A stretch of 64,000 nt of DNA from Sistotremastrum niveocremeum HHB9708 (Eukaryota > Basidiomycota > Agaricomycetes > Sistotremastrales > Sistotremastraceae). Both the position numbers and the translations under genes were made by a program. Of the stretch, positions 1 to 11,951 are shown piece by piece (position 1 is the first letter of the stretch; each line of letters begins with the position of its first letter). Where the stretch lies: NCBI GenBank assembly GCA_001630475.1, contig KV419422.1, forward strand, positions 310,001 through 374,000. The letters are read 5' to 3'. The notes under the pieces were generated by a model. It was not told the origin of the DNA and made no database searches. It worked only from the letters and a program-made list of their open reading frames with translations.

Positions 1-614
1 AGTCGTAAGATCAGTGGACGCGTCTCACCCAACCATTCCAGCCGTACAATGAGACTGAGGCAACGTGTTCTTACAGTAAAACCATATGGTTTTCGTGTCA
101 CTAGATGTGGGTTATGAGACAGGCGTGCAAATGATAAAAAACTGAGACATACTCCGTGACAGTCAAATTCCACTGTGGCACTGGTTGTCCGGGAGAGAGG
201 GAGGTCACGCCATACGAGTCGCTATCGAATCCACCTTGGAGGCGCGTGCACGGGTTGGAAAAATTTGATTGAGTGACCGAGTGGCTCCTGATATCAAACG
301 CGTGGATGAGACGACACTCAGAGCGCTCGCCAGTCGTTGGATCTCACCTTCCACTAAAGATGAAGGTAATGATGTCTCCTTGCTGCAAGAGCCGTAAGCA
401 AGCGCGTATGGTCAAGTGAAAAATAGCCTTACCAATGCGCTGATCGTTGGGGGGTCATAGAACGACCCCGTATCGCCAACAGTGACCTAACTCAAATATC
501 AGACTCGCTCGACGGAGGTACTCAGAGTATGCTTACCGTATGAATGGCTTGAGAGCGCGCAAGGAGCGCGCATTCGAATGCGAGAGCCAAACGAACAAGC
601 CAAGTGAGACTCAT
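1..614 (-). CDS. Secreted cupredoxin-like protein, 5' part (runs off left edge)
   Basis: This is the 5' part of a gene read leftwards out of the window. Visible exons are 537-614, 433-486, 348-382, 153-287 and 29-100, with a donor at 28. The start gives a signal peptide (hydrophobic run ending near ARSQAIHT) followed by a cupredoxin fold. Type-1 copper ligands are visible: His in RSHSVTQ, then Cys, His and Met in FYCKNTLPQSHCTAGM. All five exon lengths (78, 54, 35, 135, 72) equal those of the first five exons of the gene at 47952-49487, so the two are paralogues. The family in basidiomycetes is usually a secreted domain followed by a Ser/Thr-rich stalk and a membrane segment, but that part lies outside the window. 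Whether it binds copper in vivo is not shown. Confidence 0.8.
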
Positions 615-1738
615 GGTGGTAAAGAAGAGGGCACAGGTGATCGTCAAGCAGTCCTTGATGAAGGAAAAGGCGAGTTCCTGCACCCCTGAATGCACCGCAC
701 ATCGTATACAAACAAGGTATCGGAGATGAAATCGAGCGTCGGTTGCGTTCAGGTACCAGACTTAGACGTGAAATAGAACGCGTTCTAGTCGTTCGGTGGC
801 GCTCGAGGCGTGCTCCACTGGTGCATTCACTGGGCAGGGCCATCGTAAATAAATCTGAGACATAGGAGAATTATCCTGGATCTCTGATTATTTTTTTTAT
901 TCCAAAATGCCAAGGGAAGTCCGGACTTGGGCGCTAGACTCGAACCCTAGAGTTCCGGATGCTGTCAAGCGGACAGTCGCCAGCCTATGCCTTTTACGGC
1001 AGCACTTGAACGTCCTGAACCGTAAATCTGAGCAAAAAATCGCCGGGTTGGCTGGGCAGGACGCACAATAGAGAACGCTTAATTCTAATGCCTTGAATTG
1101 TAAATGGTGAGCACGGGGACATGCAACTTCCAGATCTGCGAGCCAAGCTTAATTGTCGACGTCCGCGGAAGCGATGGACGCATTGGTGGAGGAGGCGAAG
1201 ATCGACCCCTGTCTATTATTTCCCTGAATGGCGTCCACAATGTCTTGGATAATTGCCGACGAGCGCGGGATATTCGGGACCCCCAGGAGCAGAACGCGGT
1301 CAATATCTGATTATTTCGTGTACGTCACGGTTGTCTAGATAATACAGCCAGATAGCTTACAAGTCATCCAACATTATCTTTTACTCGTCTTCTGCTGCGC
1401 AAAGTCTGGATTATAGCCCGCTGCTGCCGTGACCTGAGAATCATGTCGTCTGTAAATGTGCAGAAAAGCGCGCGATGATCTCGGTATTGCAAATATCAAA
1501 GCTCTTGAATTTTCAAATCGTCCATCGTCGAAGCATTAGCATTGCTTTTGTCGCCGTTGCTAAAAGACTCTGCTGTCGCGCTGCGTCCCTGAGCAAGTTT
1601 CAAAGTCCGCTATTTTGGGCCGTACGCGTCTGAAACTTGCAGCTGCAGAACGCCAGTCGCGTTGTCTGCCTCACCCTCCACCCCGTTGTATACATAATAG
1701 TAAGCAGACATGTGCTGTCATTGGTTGTCTTCAATGCC
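615..1738. other. Intergenic, no supported gene
   Basis: About 1.1 kb between the divergent cupredoxin and dynein genes. Only short overlapping ORFs occur, none with family resemblance or splice support. It presumably holds both promoters; I see no clear element. Confidence 0.5.
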
Positions 1739-4700
1739 ATGGAAAATTCTAACCAAGATAATGAATCTTTCATCGACAGATATTTTACGACCCATTCCAG
1801 GCAACCTCCTCGATACCGCCTCTGGGCTTTTCGAAATCCACACAGAGCCAGGACTAGGCTGTCGCGTCCTCAAATAGAAGCTGAGGTCACGGTCACTCCG
1901 ACTATGACTGCTGTTGAATCTTTCGCAAATGGCATATCTTCCACGCTCGCTCCCCCGAATGGAATAAACCATACCGAATCTCCAGCTGTCCCCTCCACTC
2001 CCGCACCATTCGACACGTCATTATTTCGCGCGTATCTTCTTGGTCTCTTGCCTTCAATCATCGGAGCTACCCAGTCAGAGTTGGAGGAGTCCCTAATCGA
2101 GAACGACTTTGACGAAAAAGTCTCCCGATTTGCTACTGAGCCCAATGGCGTTATTTTCTTTGTAAAGCGGAAAGTCGATAATAGTGAGCTCTTATCCCAA
2201 AAGTTATCCGAAACGCGTTTCGAGATCGCAATTCTCTCCAGATGATACCCCTACCACATATACCTATCACTTGACTCAAAACCTAACATACACTCCTTCA
2301 CATGTTATGACCATCGCACTAATCAAACGAACACCCGTTCTCGACCTTTCTACATCTCTGGCTACTCAATTACAGATTCTGAACTTGTTCGGTGGAGAGG
2401 AGACCCCTTACGAAAGTTTGCATGCAGTGGTCAGCTCGGCGATCAAACCATGGTTCGACGCGTTTGTGGGTGCGCGAGGAGGCGCTAAGGATGGAGATGG
2501 GAAGATGGGTGCGTGATCTTGATATCTATGCTTTCACCGGCCTCACTCTTGTTCAGGCATTCCGGTCACCAAGAAGAAGTTCGCAGAGCTGGAATTGTCG
2601 CTCCTTCATTTGCAACAAAACGTCGAAATCCCTGAAACTCACCTCGTGATTAAACCGGAGATTCAGCAAGCCGTCCAGGCTGCAGAGTCAAACGGACAAC
2701 GACCGAACATATCACATTTACCAGCTCACCTCGTTAACGATAGTACCTTCCTGAACGGTCTTCACCAGAACGTGAATCAATGGATAAAGTCTATCCAGAC
2801 GGTAACCAAACTCTCCCGCGATGTCTCGTCAGGTACCGCGAGCCAAGAAATAAATTTCTGGCTTAGCATGGAGCGTGCCCTTGAAGGAATCGAGAACCAG
2901 TTGCGTAGCGAGGAGGTAAACCTCGTTATGGAATGTCTACGGAATGCCAAGCGTTTCCGTGCAACCGTCAGTTTTATCGCTGATACCGGTCTCAAGGAGG
3001 CCACGGATTTAGGTGGGTTTGTTGATGCCAAGCATGAATAGGTGCTCACCGGGTGCAATAGTGCATAACAATAATATTCTAATGAAGGATTTCCCTCTGG
3101 ATAGTCTGTTATCAGCCACTGATCTGGACAAGATCAATGAGTCCCTTAGCCTTGTATTCGGTCATATCAACCGCAAACTCAAGCTCTCCCCCTACCCTAT
3201 TCGCCGCGCTCTCCCTCTCGTCGAAGCCATCTCACGCGACTTCAACGACCAACTCCTTCGTGTCCTCACTTCACATCGACTCACCTATACTCCATATGAA
3301 ACATTTGAACGCCTCCTCAATCAGACACAGACCATCTTCCGAACATGGGACGAACAGACCAAGGAATTCACCAATGTCGCTCGCGAAGTCCAACGGAAAC
3401 GACAGGAGAAGTTCATTCCGATCAAGATTAACCCCGCGCACCAGAAGTTAATGGAGAGAGCACGTTACCTTCGGGATTGGCGGAAGCAGCACGAGCAGTT
3501 AGCGGTCATGACAGGTCCAACGAAGGGCCTGGCAAGTGTTGGAAAGGGCTTGGGGGGACTGAATATGGAAGAGGAAGTGAAGGAAGCGTACGAAGCGATC
3601 AAGAGCATCGATGTCCTCGACGTATCTGTCGGTGAGTAGTATCAAGATTGTCGTATTTCACGCTAATTCTCTTAAATGTAGAGGGGACGGAGATATGGGT
3701 TGCTGCTGAAAACGCTTACAACGAACGAGTGGCTCGGGTGGAGAATCAGATCATCTCACGGCTACGAGAACGACTAGGAACTGCCCGCAATGCGAATGAG
3801 ATGTTCAGGGTGTTTTCAAAGTTCAATGCTTTGTTCGTACGACACAAGGTATCTGTCTCATCCTGAACATTTATTCAAAAGCTAACCTTGAATTTCTAGA
3901 TACGAGGTGCCATCCAAGAGTATCAGACGCAACTCATTGATTCGGTGAAAGACGATATCAAGCGACTGCATGATAAAGTGCGTTTTGGCCTTTGCACATC
4001 CCATTCGTTTTTCGACGTTGCCTAGTTCAAAACTCAATATCGATATTCGGAGGCATATCACATGGCTCAGATGCGAGACTTGCCACCTATCGCAGGCGCG
4101 ATCATCTGGGCTCGTCAGATCGAACGACAACTACTAACCTACATGAAGCGCGTTGAGGATGTTCTCGGTGGTAAAAACTGGGAACACTACGGCGAAGGCC
4201 AAAAACTCCATGCCGAATCGACAGCATTCCGCAAAAAGCTCGACACACGACCTGTCTACGAGGCTTGGCTTCATGACATCAATCGTCGCGAAATGGGTGT
4301 CAACGGTCGATTATTCGAGATTTTACGGATACGGGGTGGATTCCAACTTGCTGTCAACTTCGATCCTCAGATTATCACTTTGTTCAAGGAAGTTCGAAAT
4401 CTCTATTGGCTCGGCTTCCAAGTGCCCCATGCTATCTCGAATATGGCTAAAGATGCTAAATTGGTCTATCCGCATGCTGTGAGTCTGATGGAAACGGTAC
4501 GGACGTATCAGCAAACTTTGGATTTGGTGGAAGCGAATAAGGGGATTGAGTGGTTGTTGGCGGAGTACAGGAATGAGGCGCAGACCATGATCTCTAAAGG
4601 TATGTGAGGGTCGCAATAATTGTATGTTGGTCATCTGAACTCGCCAAGGCATGAACCTCAAATGGGATTATTTTGTCAATCACTACGACACTGCACGATA

Positions 4701-6024
4701 TACATCGGCGGACGCTCGAGATAATCGGCATATTCAATATGTTCGCGAGTTCGCTAGCGTTGTTTCCGTGTTACAGGTATGTTTAGTATTCCTCGCTCTG
4801 CGTTGACACTAGAATATTGTCAGGACAAAACGAATAATCTCATTGACTTGTACAAAGAGATTTCAAGGATGGTGGATGATCTGGTCACATGTTCCTATTC
4901 GGCGGAAGTTTTCTCAGACCTCATCGGCAAAGTGCAGGCTCTGGTAAGCTCGCGGACCTTGCCAACCGGAAACATGTATTTCTAACTATACCTCGCATAG
5001 ATTGACAAACTTAATCTGGAAGGTTATGCGAATCTCGAGCATTGGGTGGCAGAGTTGGATCAGCGGATAGAGACTATTCTCATTGGCCGTCTAACGCATA
5101 TCATCCAAGTTTGGTGTACGGAGTTTGACCGATCAGAAGACGATGTTCGACGAGAACCTCCACTGCGAGATATCACGAATAAGAAACGTGATCGAAGAAA
5201 AGATGAGAAGGTGCGTATTCAGATCGTACTAAACTACCTTGATGTTGAGTGTTTACAGGTTCTGGATGATGGATTGATGTTGAAGCCTATAATCCATGAA
5301 ATTCGAATACAGAACCAGGTCATCTATCTGGATCCTCCCATTGAGCACGCGCGACAAACCTGGATTCAACAACTTCATGAGTGGCTAGGTAATGTCTCGT
5401 GCTCGCAATTCGTGTCCTATCCTGACCATGATCTAGGTGTTGTGTGTCGGTTAAAGCGGATCCAAAGTGCGAGGTATGAACTTGGACTGCAGATAAAGAA
5501 GGGGCAGGTCGCCCCAGAGCCAACCTATACGTCATTGGTAAATATCACACCCTTGTTCAGACGCTTCGCAACTAATCAAGTATCAGCTCACCAAACTACC
5601 GGAGGGTGCCCTGGAGAAACCCTTTGGTCTGATCGAGGTCAAGATCCAACAAATCCGTGATTACGTCGGGAAATGGTTGCAATTCCAGTCATTATGGGAC
5701 CTCGAAGCCGAGTATGTCTTCAATCGACTAGGGGATTCGCTGTCGCATTGGCAGCAGCTGTTGAGCGAGATCAAGAAAGCTCGATCGACCTTTGATACCT
5801 CAGGGTCCTCAAAGTCATTCGGGGTCTGCGTGATCGAATATGAGCAGGTCCAGGCACGGGTGAATGCCAAATACGATGCTTGGCAGCGCGACATTCTCAG
5901 TCGATTCGGAGTCAAGCTTGGGAACGCCATGAAGGAGATTCATGCGTCTATTCTGAAAGCCAGAAATGACCTAGAGCACCAGTCGATTGAAGGTTTGATA
6001 GGTGGAGGGGTACGACGGTTCTGA
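1739..6024 (+). CDS. DYN1: Cytoplasmic dynein heavy chain, tail half only (DHC_N1)
   Basis: This encodes the N-terminal tail of the cytoplasmic dynein heavy chain, which dimerises and binds intermediate and light-intermediate chains. Thirteen exons: 1739-2183, 2242-2508, 2557-3012, 3062-3631, 3682-3848, 3900-3977, 4026-4599, 4649-4776, 4824-4943, 5001-5210, 5259-5388, 5437-5537 and 5587-6024, giving 1227 residues. Landmarks shared with animal DYNC1H1 include [32 protein letters not shown] and [18 protein letters not shown]. The reading frame then stops (GGGVRRF, TGA at 6022-6024) before the linker and all AAA modules. A carbonic anhydrase gene starts 430 bases later, so the motor cannot follow here. 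The motor half must be encoded elsewhere. The start is uncertain: ATG at 1739 or the in-frame ATG at 1903. Confidence 0.9.
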
Positions 6025-6452
6025 TTCCTTTGCATTTTTTCGCATATCCACATTCCTTTACTCTGTTTCTTTTTTCTCTGCTTTCCACGCATCGGCTCTC
6101 ATGTTTATGTTGCATATGTGTATTGTTGTCACGGATTTCTCTAGTACAGTATAAATCTCTTCGCTAAGTCCACTCACAAGCGCCCGTAGTCGATCTGTTC
6201 CCGCGCGTCGCGTCTTTGACTTGACGTATGTCGCCATTGGCTCACCCGACGCGCTGGTCATTATCTCGCAGTCTGCAAGTCAGACGATGCAATTCGTATA
6301 GCCTAAGCCACTGCCAATCTATCTGTATGCAGACCCACACTCTTCACACGCAATCAGCACGCCATCTCCTGATCTTCCCATGACCTCGCATATCTACTTT
6401 ACGATTCTGGGAGTCGACTGATTAGCATCTCCTCTACACCACTCCAACCACA
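6025..6452. other. Intergenic, dynein tail to carbonic anhydrase
   Basis: A T-rich 3' region followed by the carbonic anhydrase promoter. There is no trace of dynein linker or AAA coding sequence in any frame, which supports the stop at 6024 as a true gene end. Confidence 0.5.
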
Positions 6453-7234
6453 ATGTCTGCTGAGCACTCTACATTCCCGAACGCGAATAACAAATATGTC
6501 GAGTCTTTCGGCTCGAAAGGCAGCTTGCCTCTGCCGCCGGCGAGAAAGGTAAAGATAACAGAGCTTGGCTTGTGTCGTTGATTTGTACTCATATGCGTTC
6601 CACATTAGCTCGCAGTTGGTCAATATTAATGCTACACATTATCTAGTGACCTTGAATCTAACCTGTTCGCAGTGACATGCATGGATGCTCGTATCGAGTG
6701 AGCGATTTTCATCCTTGATCTCGACGAATAGAATTCTCACTCTTATCTCAGCCCCGCAGCCTCTCTTGGTATTCATGAAGGAGATGCCCATATAATCAGG
6801 AATGCTGGTGGCATCGCGTACGTCCCAACATTGCTCTTCTACCTCGAAAGATATTCACATCTCCCCAGCAAAGATGCCCTCCGAAACATCATCATCTCCC
6901 AACGTCTCCTCGGGACCCGCGAAATAGCACTCTTCCACCACACAGACTGTGGAATGCTCACGTTTACCACTCCTCAACTCCAAGATCAACTCAAGGAAGC
7001 CCACCCTGAGCATTCGACCGAGATCTCTGGCATCGAGTTCCACCCTTTCGGAGACCTTGAGGCTGCTGTGAAGTCTGATGTCGAGTTCTTGAAGAATCAC
7101 CCACTGGTGCTTAAAGAAACCGTGATTACCGGTTGGATATACGAAGTTGAGACTGGCAAAGTACGCCTTTCCCATTGATTATCATATAATTCGGCCGCTG
7201 ACCGAGTGCTGTATAGGTTCGTCAAGTCGTGTAG
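6453..7234 (+). CDS. Beta-class carbonic anhydrase
   Basis: Zinc enzyme interconverting CO2 and bicarbonate; fungi use beta-class enzymes to supply bicarbonate for carboxylases and for CO2 sensing. Exons 6453-6548, 6609-6618, 6673-6697, 6752-6817, 6869-7160 and 7217-7234 give 168 residues, the size of the compact fungal type. The zinc site is complete: Cys38 and the Asp40/Arg42 pair in VVTCMDARID, and His90/Cys93 in HHTDCGM. The DPAASLGIHEGDAHIIRNAGG stretch is typical. The second exon is only 10 bases (CTCGCAGTTG) and encodes LAV just before the catalytic motif. No signal peptide or mitochondrial leader is evident, so it is probably cytosolic. Confidence 0.92.
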
Positions 7235-7417
7235 ATACGTATCAACTAAATGAACAATGTACTACTAGTGCTCGTTGAAACGAAATTGTACAATTTATTC
7301 TGTAACACAAACGTGCTCTGCGGACCGCGGCCGGTTGAGCGCCGGCGAAAATGACTGGATAGCAAAAACGATTAGATCGGCACGATAGCTTGCCTGCTTC
7401 TCTTCCACTTTGACAAC

Positions 7418-8588
7418 ATGACGGTCATCACTGTAGATGCGGTATGCAATTTGGTTTACGTCTATGAATGAAAATATATTGTTTACAGGTTTTATTCGAC
7501 AACGATGGGTACTTCTGAAACGCCTTGATTGCCGAGTGCAACGCATTGACCCTCAATTGAAATTAGGACATTAATTGACAGCACACCGGGTGTCTACGCA
7601 GCCTGGGGCACCTTCGGGAAAGAATATGGATTTGATGGCGAGGTTGCAGCTCATGGCAAGTCACACGTATCATCCAGCTAATAATTCGGTCCGAACATGA
7701 GAGCAGAAACGCACGGCAGGAGATTGATTGATTCACTTCACGAATGGTGTCATCTCGAAGGACAAAAGCTCGAGGTATGAAAAGGGTGGACCTCCGTCCG
7801 ATATTTGATCCACGCTGATTTCGCTATGATCAGGACGAAGTAAGGCGATTCGAGCAGGAAGTGATTGATGTGGGCCCAATCATCCTTCCGGGGGTCAAGG
7901 AGCTGCTAGATTCGGTATGTGAATGACTCCAAGTGGATATGCAGGAGAGTCCGAGCTAGAAACCACCTAGATCAAAGCCGAAGAAAGCGAAGAACGACCC
8001 GGATGGACAATCTGCACCAGTGGTGAGTACGGCGTTCTCCATCCCTCCCATCGTCCGGCCTGAACCGTCCTCGTAGCGACAAGATGGTACGCTCCAGCGG
8101 CGTTGGCCAAAGCAGGGGTACCGCTTCCCATGCATCTAGTGACCTCGGACGATGTAGCGAAAGGAAAGCCATTCCCTGATCCTTACCTAGCAGGCGCCAT
8201 GAAATGCAATGTGAAGCCAGAGAACTGTGAGTCTTGGTCCTTATCAACCCGGAGAGTCCATCATTACGGGGCGCTGGGATGCAGAATGTATTTTGATGAC
8301 ATTGGTCGGCTTGCTGACTGGTTTTTTTGCTTCGCGGTGCAGGTCTGGTTGTAGAAGATGCTCCGTCGGGGATCAAGAGTGGCAAGGCGGCCGGCTCGAA
8401 GACTTTGGCTGTCTGTACGAGTCACACGAGGGAGGCTATCGCAGCATTTGAACCAGACTACCTTGTAGAAGACCTGAGTCGGTGAGTGTGTCTGTGGGAA
8501 TTGCTACCGAGGCTTGGCTGACGATGGCGATAGCGTGAAGGCGAGATGGGTTGGAAAGCAAATAGAGCTGACACTCGACGAGTCTTGA
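7418..8588 (+). CDS. HAD-superfamily phosphatase (GPP/DOG-like)
   Basis: Haloacid-dehalogenase-type hydrolase resembling yeast glycerol-3-phosphatases and 2-deoxyglucose-6-phosphatases. Exons 7418-7441, 7489-7508, 7567-7655, 7707-7774, 7834-7914, 7971-8022, 8077-8226, 8343-8481 and 8534-8588 give 225 residues. Motif I is FDNDGTLIDSTPG (nucleophile and acid/base Asp), motif II is the TS of CTSAT, motif III is the Lys of GKPFPDPYL, and motif IV is VVEDAPSGI. The acceptor of exon 3 was set at 7567 because only this restores the LIDS of motif I. The third intron (7656-7706) starts with GC (GCAAGT), a rare but legal donor. Exact substrate cannot be told from sequence; a small sugar or polyol phosphate is likely for the family. 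Confidence 0.88.
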
Positions 8589-8691
8589 TAGATAGCAGAG
8601 TTGATTATAATCGGGAAATGTAGACATTAGAAAGCGTCGATGACGGCGCTTAGTACGAGTCGCGTCAGTCACTCTTGACGGTCACTCGACG

Positions 8692-9814
8692 ATGGCACTA
8701 CTCGATAGCTCAGCGTGGTTCTGGAGCGGTCTACTGCTATTTCCGCTCGTGTATCCCTATCTGCGACAACGAAAAGACAGAAGAAAGAAAATCACGCCAA
8801 CGAACGAACGCGTGCTGATACTGGGAGCCTCGTCTGGCATCGGTCGCAGTATCGCCCACCTGTACGCTGCTCGAGGCGCCCGGCTGGCGCTAGTGGCACG
8901 GCGAGAACAAGCATTGGATGCAGTGCTGGAAGAATGCCAAGGGCCGTTTCGTAACGCGCATGTCGGGGTCGACGAAACACCACCAAGGGATGGACTTCTG
9001 CGAATAGTCGCAGATTACGGGAATGCAGACGATATGATTCGCGTGCGAGCGACGATAGAGCAACGTGCGTGCTTGTTCGTGCTATTCATTGCTGCTCGTA
9101 TATTGCTATTGGGAGCCTGAACGATGGCGTGGTCTCTTTTCCCAGAATGGCATGGACTTGATACTCTTATCGTTTGTGCTGGTGTCTCGGCTCTGCGGCC
9201 CCTGCTTGCAGTTGCTGGAGTGGAACGAGCAGGGGGCGTGTTCACGCCAGAGAAGCCTTCCGCTGATGGCCTCGAAAGGGTCAAAGAAGTGGCATTTGCC
9301 GCCATCCATGGAAATTACCTCGGGCCAATGCTCGCTGCCGTCACCTTTGTGCGTCCAGATGACGGTCATCTCTTTTCCATGTGCGACTGACGACACCTAG
9401 ATTCCCCTTTTGACCACCACCTCGACCAGCCCTGCTATTCTCCAGATCTCCTCGGCTGCGGCGGTCGTCCCAGCCCCGACGCGCTCCCTCTATGGCTCGA
9501 CCAAGGCAGCGAGTCTGATGCTGTACCGCTCCCTTGCCATTGAGCATCCTGAGATCACCTTCTCTTACGTGCTGCCTGCCACCGTCGAGGGCGACTTCCG
9601 GGCATCGGCTGTGGATGGCGGACCAATCCGGGAAGATTTGACGCATGGCCTCAAGCGGGAAGTCGTCGCTGCCGCATGTCTCAGGGCAGTCGATCGTCAT
9701 ATCCGCCACGTTTTTCTCCCCAGTGCCTGGTCCGCACTTCCTTTTTTGTATGCTTTGCTTCCAAATTTCATCGAGCGCATGGCAAGTCGCAAATACAAAT
9801 TCAACCGTTCGTAA
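8692..9814 (+). CDS. Membrane-anchored short-chain dehydrogenase/reductase
   Basis: Classical SDR of the 11-beta-HSD1/DHRS7-like type using NAD(P)(H). Exons 8692-9064, 9146-9348 and 9401-9814 give 329 residues. An N-terminal hydrophobic segment (about residues 9-24) is followed by basic residues, as in ER-anchored members. The cofactor loop is GASSGIG (45-51), the NAG-type motif appears as VCAGVSAL, and the catalytic residues are the Ser near ISSAAAVV (about 209) with Tyr223 and Lys227 in YGSTK. The substrate is not predictable; lipids, sterols and retinoids are used by relatives. It lies 103 bases downstream of the HAD gene on the same strand, with no sign of co-function. Confidence 0.88.
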
Positions 9815-10144
9815 TTTCGTCATCGGTATATTCGGTATACAGTACAGTAACATGTGCGTCCTGCCATGGGCGACACGAATACACTATGCGCTGTAGAAAA
9901 TTATACAACTCGCTTAGGCCGGACAGTACGGTTCGTAGCGAAAATAAAGAAAATGCACACAAAGGACAGACAGGGAATGTAATGGCATCACAGACAACTA
10001 GCATCGCAAACAGTATGATCATCAAAGTATAGCACAAAAGGACAAGGAAGCCCGGTGTAACAGGTCACCAAAAAGAGAACTCAACAAGCCCTAACCCGAT
10101 GTGCGTCATCAAAAACACGACGGCCTCCAGACCGACGATTAACG
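9815..10144. other. Convergent 3' region
   Basis: About 330 bases between the 3' ends of the SDR and the kinase genes. It is A-rich on the plus strand and I see no gene. Confidence 0.5.
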
Positions 10145-11951
10145 TTACTGAGCCTTGTCGGCGTGCGCTTGCAACATCGATCTTGCATGAACATGGATAT
10201 GCGTCGGCTTCGCACTATTCACGCAGACTTCGATGCCTTGCACCCATGGTTGAGCCATAGCATCCTCGATCGTCAGGCGACGTTTCGGGTCCGGATCAAG
10301 CATCTTGCGAATGACCGGCCGACAGGCGCGAGGGGAGAGATTTGATATGGTAGCCGGAGTCGACGCAGCGTTTGCACCGTCCCGATTCGAGGTCGCCGCA
10401 CAAGCATCTGCATACGCAGCATACAGTGGGTCTGAACGTTGCGCGACTCTCCAAGGAAGCTCTTGGAAATGGAGGCAATAGTAGACAACCCCACAAGCCC
10501 ATATATCGACAAGACGCGCGTCATACGCTAATTCCCATTAGCCAATGGACTAAGTCGGATCACGGCGAGCGACTCACGTTTACCGCTGAACTGTTCCGGC
10601 GCGATATACGGCTCACTACCACAAAGGCCTGTTGACATATGCACCGTGGCCTCCCAAGGTAATCTGTAGACTGTGGAGGCACCATAATCACCGATCTATC
10701 AACAGTGTGAACGTGCTGCGGAAGATGACACAACAGTAAATGCACATACCTTCAGATGACCCCGAGCATCGAAGAATAGATTCTCCGGTTTGATATCCCG
10801 GTGCGCAACACCTTGACTGTGGAGATAGGAAACGCCAGACAGGATCTGCTTGAAGCAACACTCCACCTCGCTGGGAGACATGCCGCCTTTCTTGATGGCT
10901 GCGTAGAGGTCTCCACCGGGGCAGTATTCCATGACTTCGCACCAGTGTTGCTGCTCGTCCTGAACGAGATCGACAGTCTCCACAATGTTTGTGTGATGTA
11001 GAGTAGAGGAAATGCAGAACTCGGCGGTCAATTTTTTGACGTATTCCTTTTCAGTCTCGTTCTTGCGCCTTTTTCGGAACTCCTGAGTCAAAGGTCAGCA
11101 AGGTAGGCATAACGCCAACGCCGCGCACAATGGCGGACCTTGACGGCATAAAGCTTCTCCTCGCTGCGATCCCATTTGTGGGCCAAGCGCACGACAGACG
11201 TTGCACCTTTCCCGATGGCAACGCGTTCACAAACGCCGTATTTCTTGAGAAGACTGGCTGTTGAATCGCCATTCGTCGAAGGAGGACCGCGATCAGAGTC
11301 TGACTTTTTGCTGCTTGCGGAGCGGTTCGAGGACTTGCGAGCCAGCTTTGGCGTCGAGCTAGCAAGCAGGTCCTTGAGCGTGAACTTGCCTTGACTGTCA
11401 TGGGAAGCAGTCGAAGGCGCGCGAGGACGCGTGGCAGCGATATTGTTGGACGAGGGGTGCGTTGGGACCTCGGGCCGTGCGGGGGAAGAACCGGGATACT
11501 GATGAGAAGACGGGGGTAATTCCCTCAGGTCATTTCCCTTGAAGGCGGGTTTGCCGTTGGAGATGCTTGGGTGACGACTGGGAGCTCTGCTGGGAGGGGC
11601 GCTGAAAGCGTCAGAGTCCGAGATTGTGCCAGACGGAGAGTCGATGCTGGAGGGCGTGATGGAACCCGTCGGTGGAGACTCCGAATGAGGTATGGGAGCG
11701 GAAAAGCGAGAGCCCATGGAGGGCTTGGGAGTCGGGACGGATTGGTGGGCAGAAGGAGTTCTTTGCCCGGCGGGCGGGCGAGCAGTCGAGGAAGCGGGAG
11801 AGCGGTTGGCGTTCAGGTTGAGAGAAGATATAGATTCAGGATGTAAGGGATTGCCATTGATGATCTCGGTAGACTGTGTTGGGATACTGGGAGGCTTGTC
11901 GCCGCCGTCAGGCCCGTCTGTGTCAGTCTGCGTTGTATCTGAGTCAGGCAT
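10145..11951 (-). CDS. HAL4/SAT4-type serine/threonine kinase
   Basis: Fungal-specific protein kinase related to yeast Hal4/Hal5, which control potassium uptake and nutrient transporter stability. Exons 11139-11951, 10750-11082, 10578-10695 and 10145-10527 give 548 residues. Residues 1-240 are Ser/Pro-rich and probably disordered. The kinase domain follows with GKGATSVV glycine loop (about 247), Lys271 of YAVK, HRDIKPEN (catalytic Asp368) and the stretch CEVMEYCPGGDLYAAIK that is highly typical of this subfamily. The metal-binding motif reads DYG (385-387) instead of DFG. APE appears as IAPEQF. The gene is divergent from eL19 with about 700 bases between starts. Assignment to the HAL4 group is firm, the physiological substrate is inferred. 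Confidence 0.9.

Noticed and set aside
905-1010. tRNA-like segment on the minus strand (GGTTCGAGTC B-box)
   Set aside because: The T-stem does not pair around the canonical loop, no acceptor stem can be found, and the T-run lies on the wrong strand for a Pol III terminator.
1085-1310. Overlapping 68-72 codon ORFs on both strands
   Set aside because: No family features, no splice support, mirror-image frames typical of chance.
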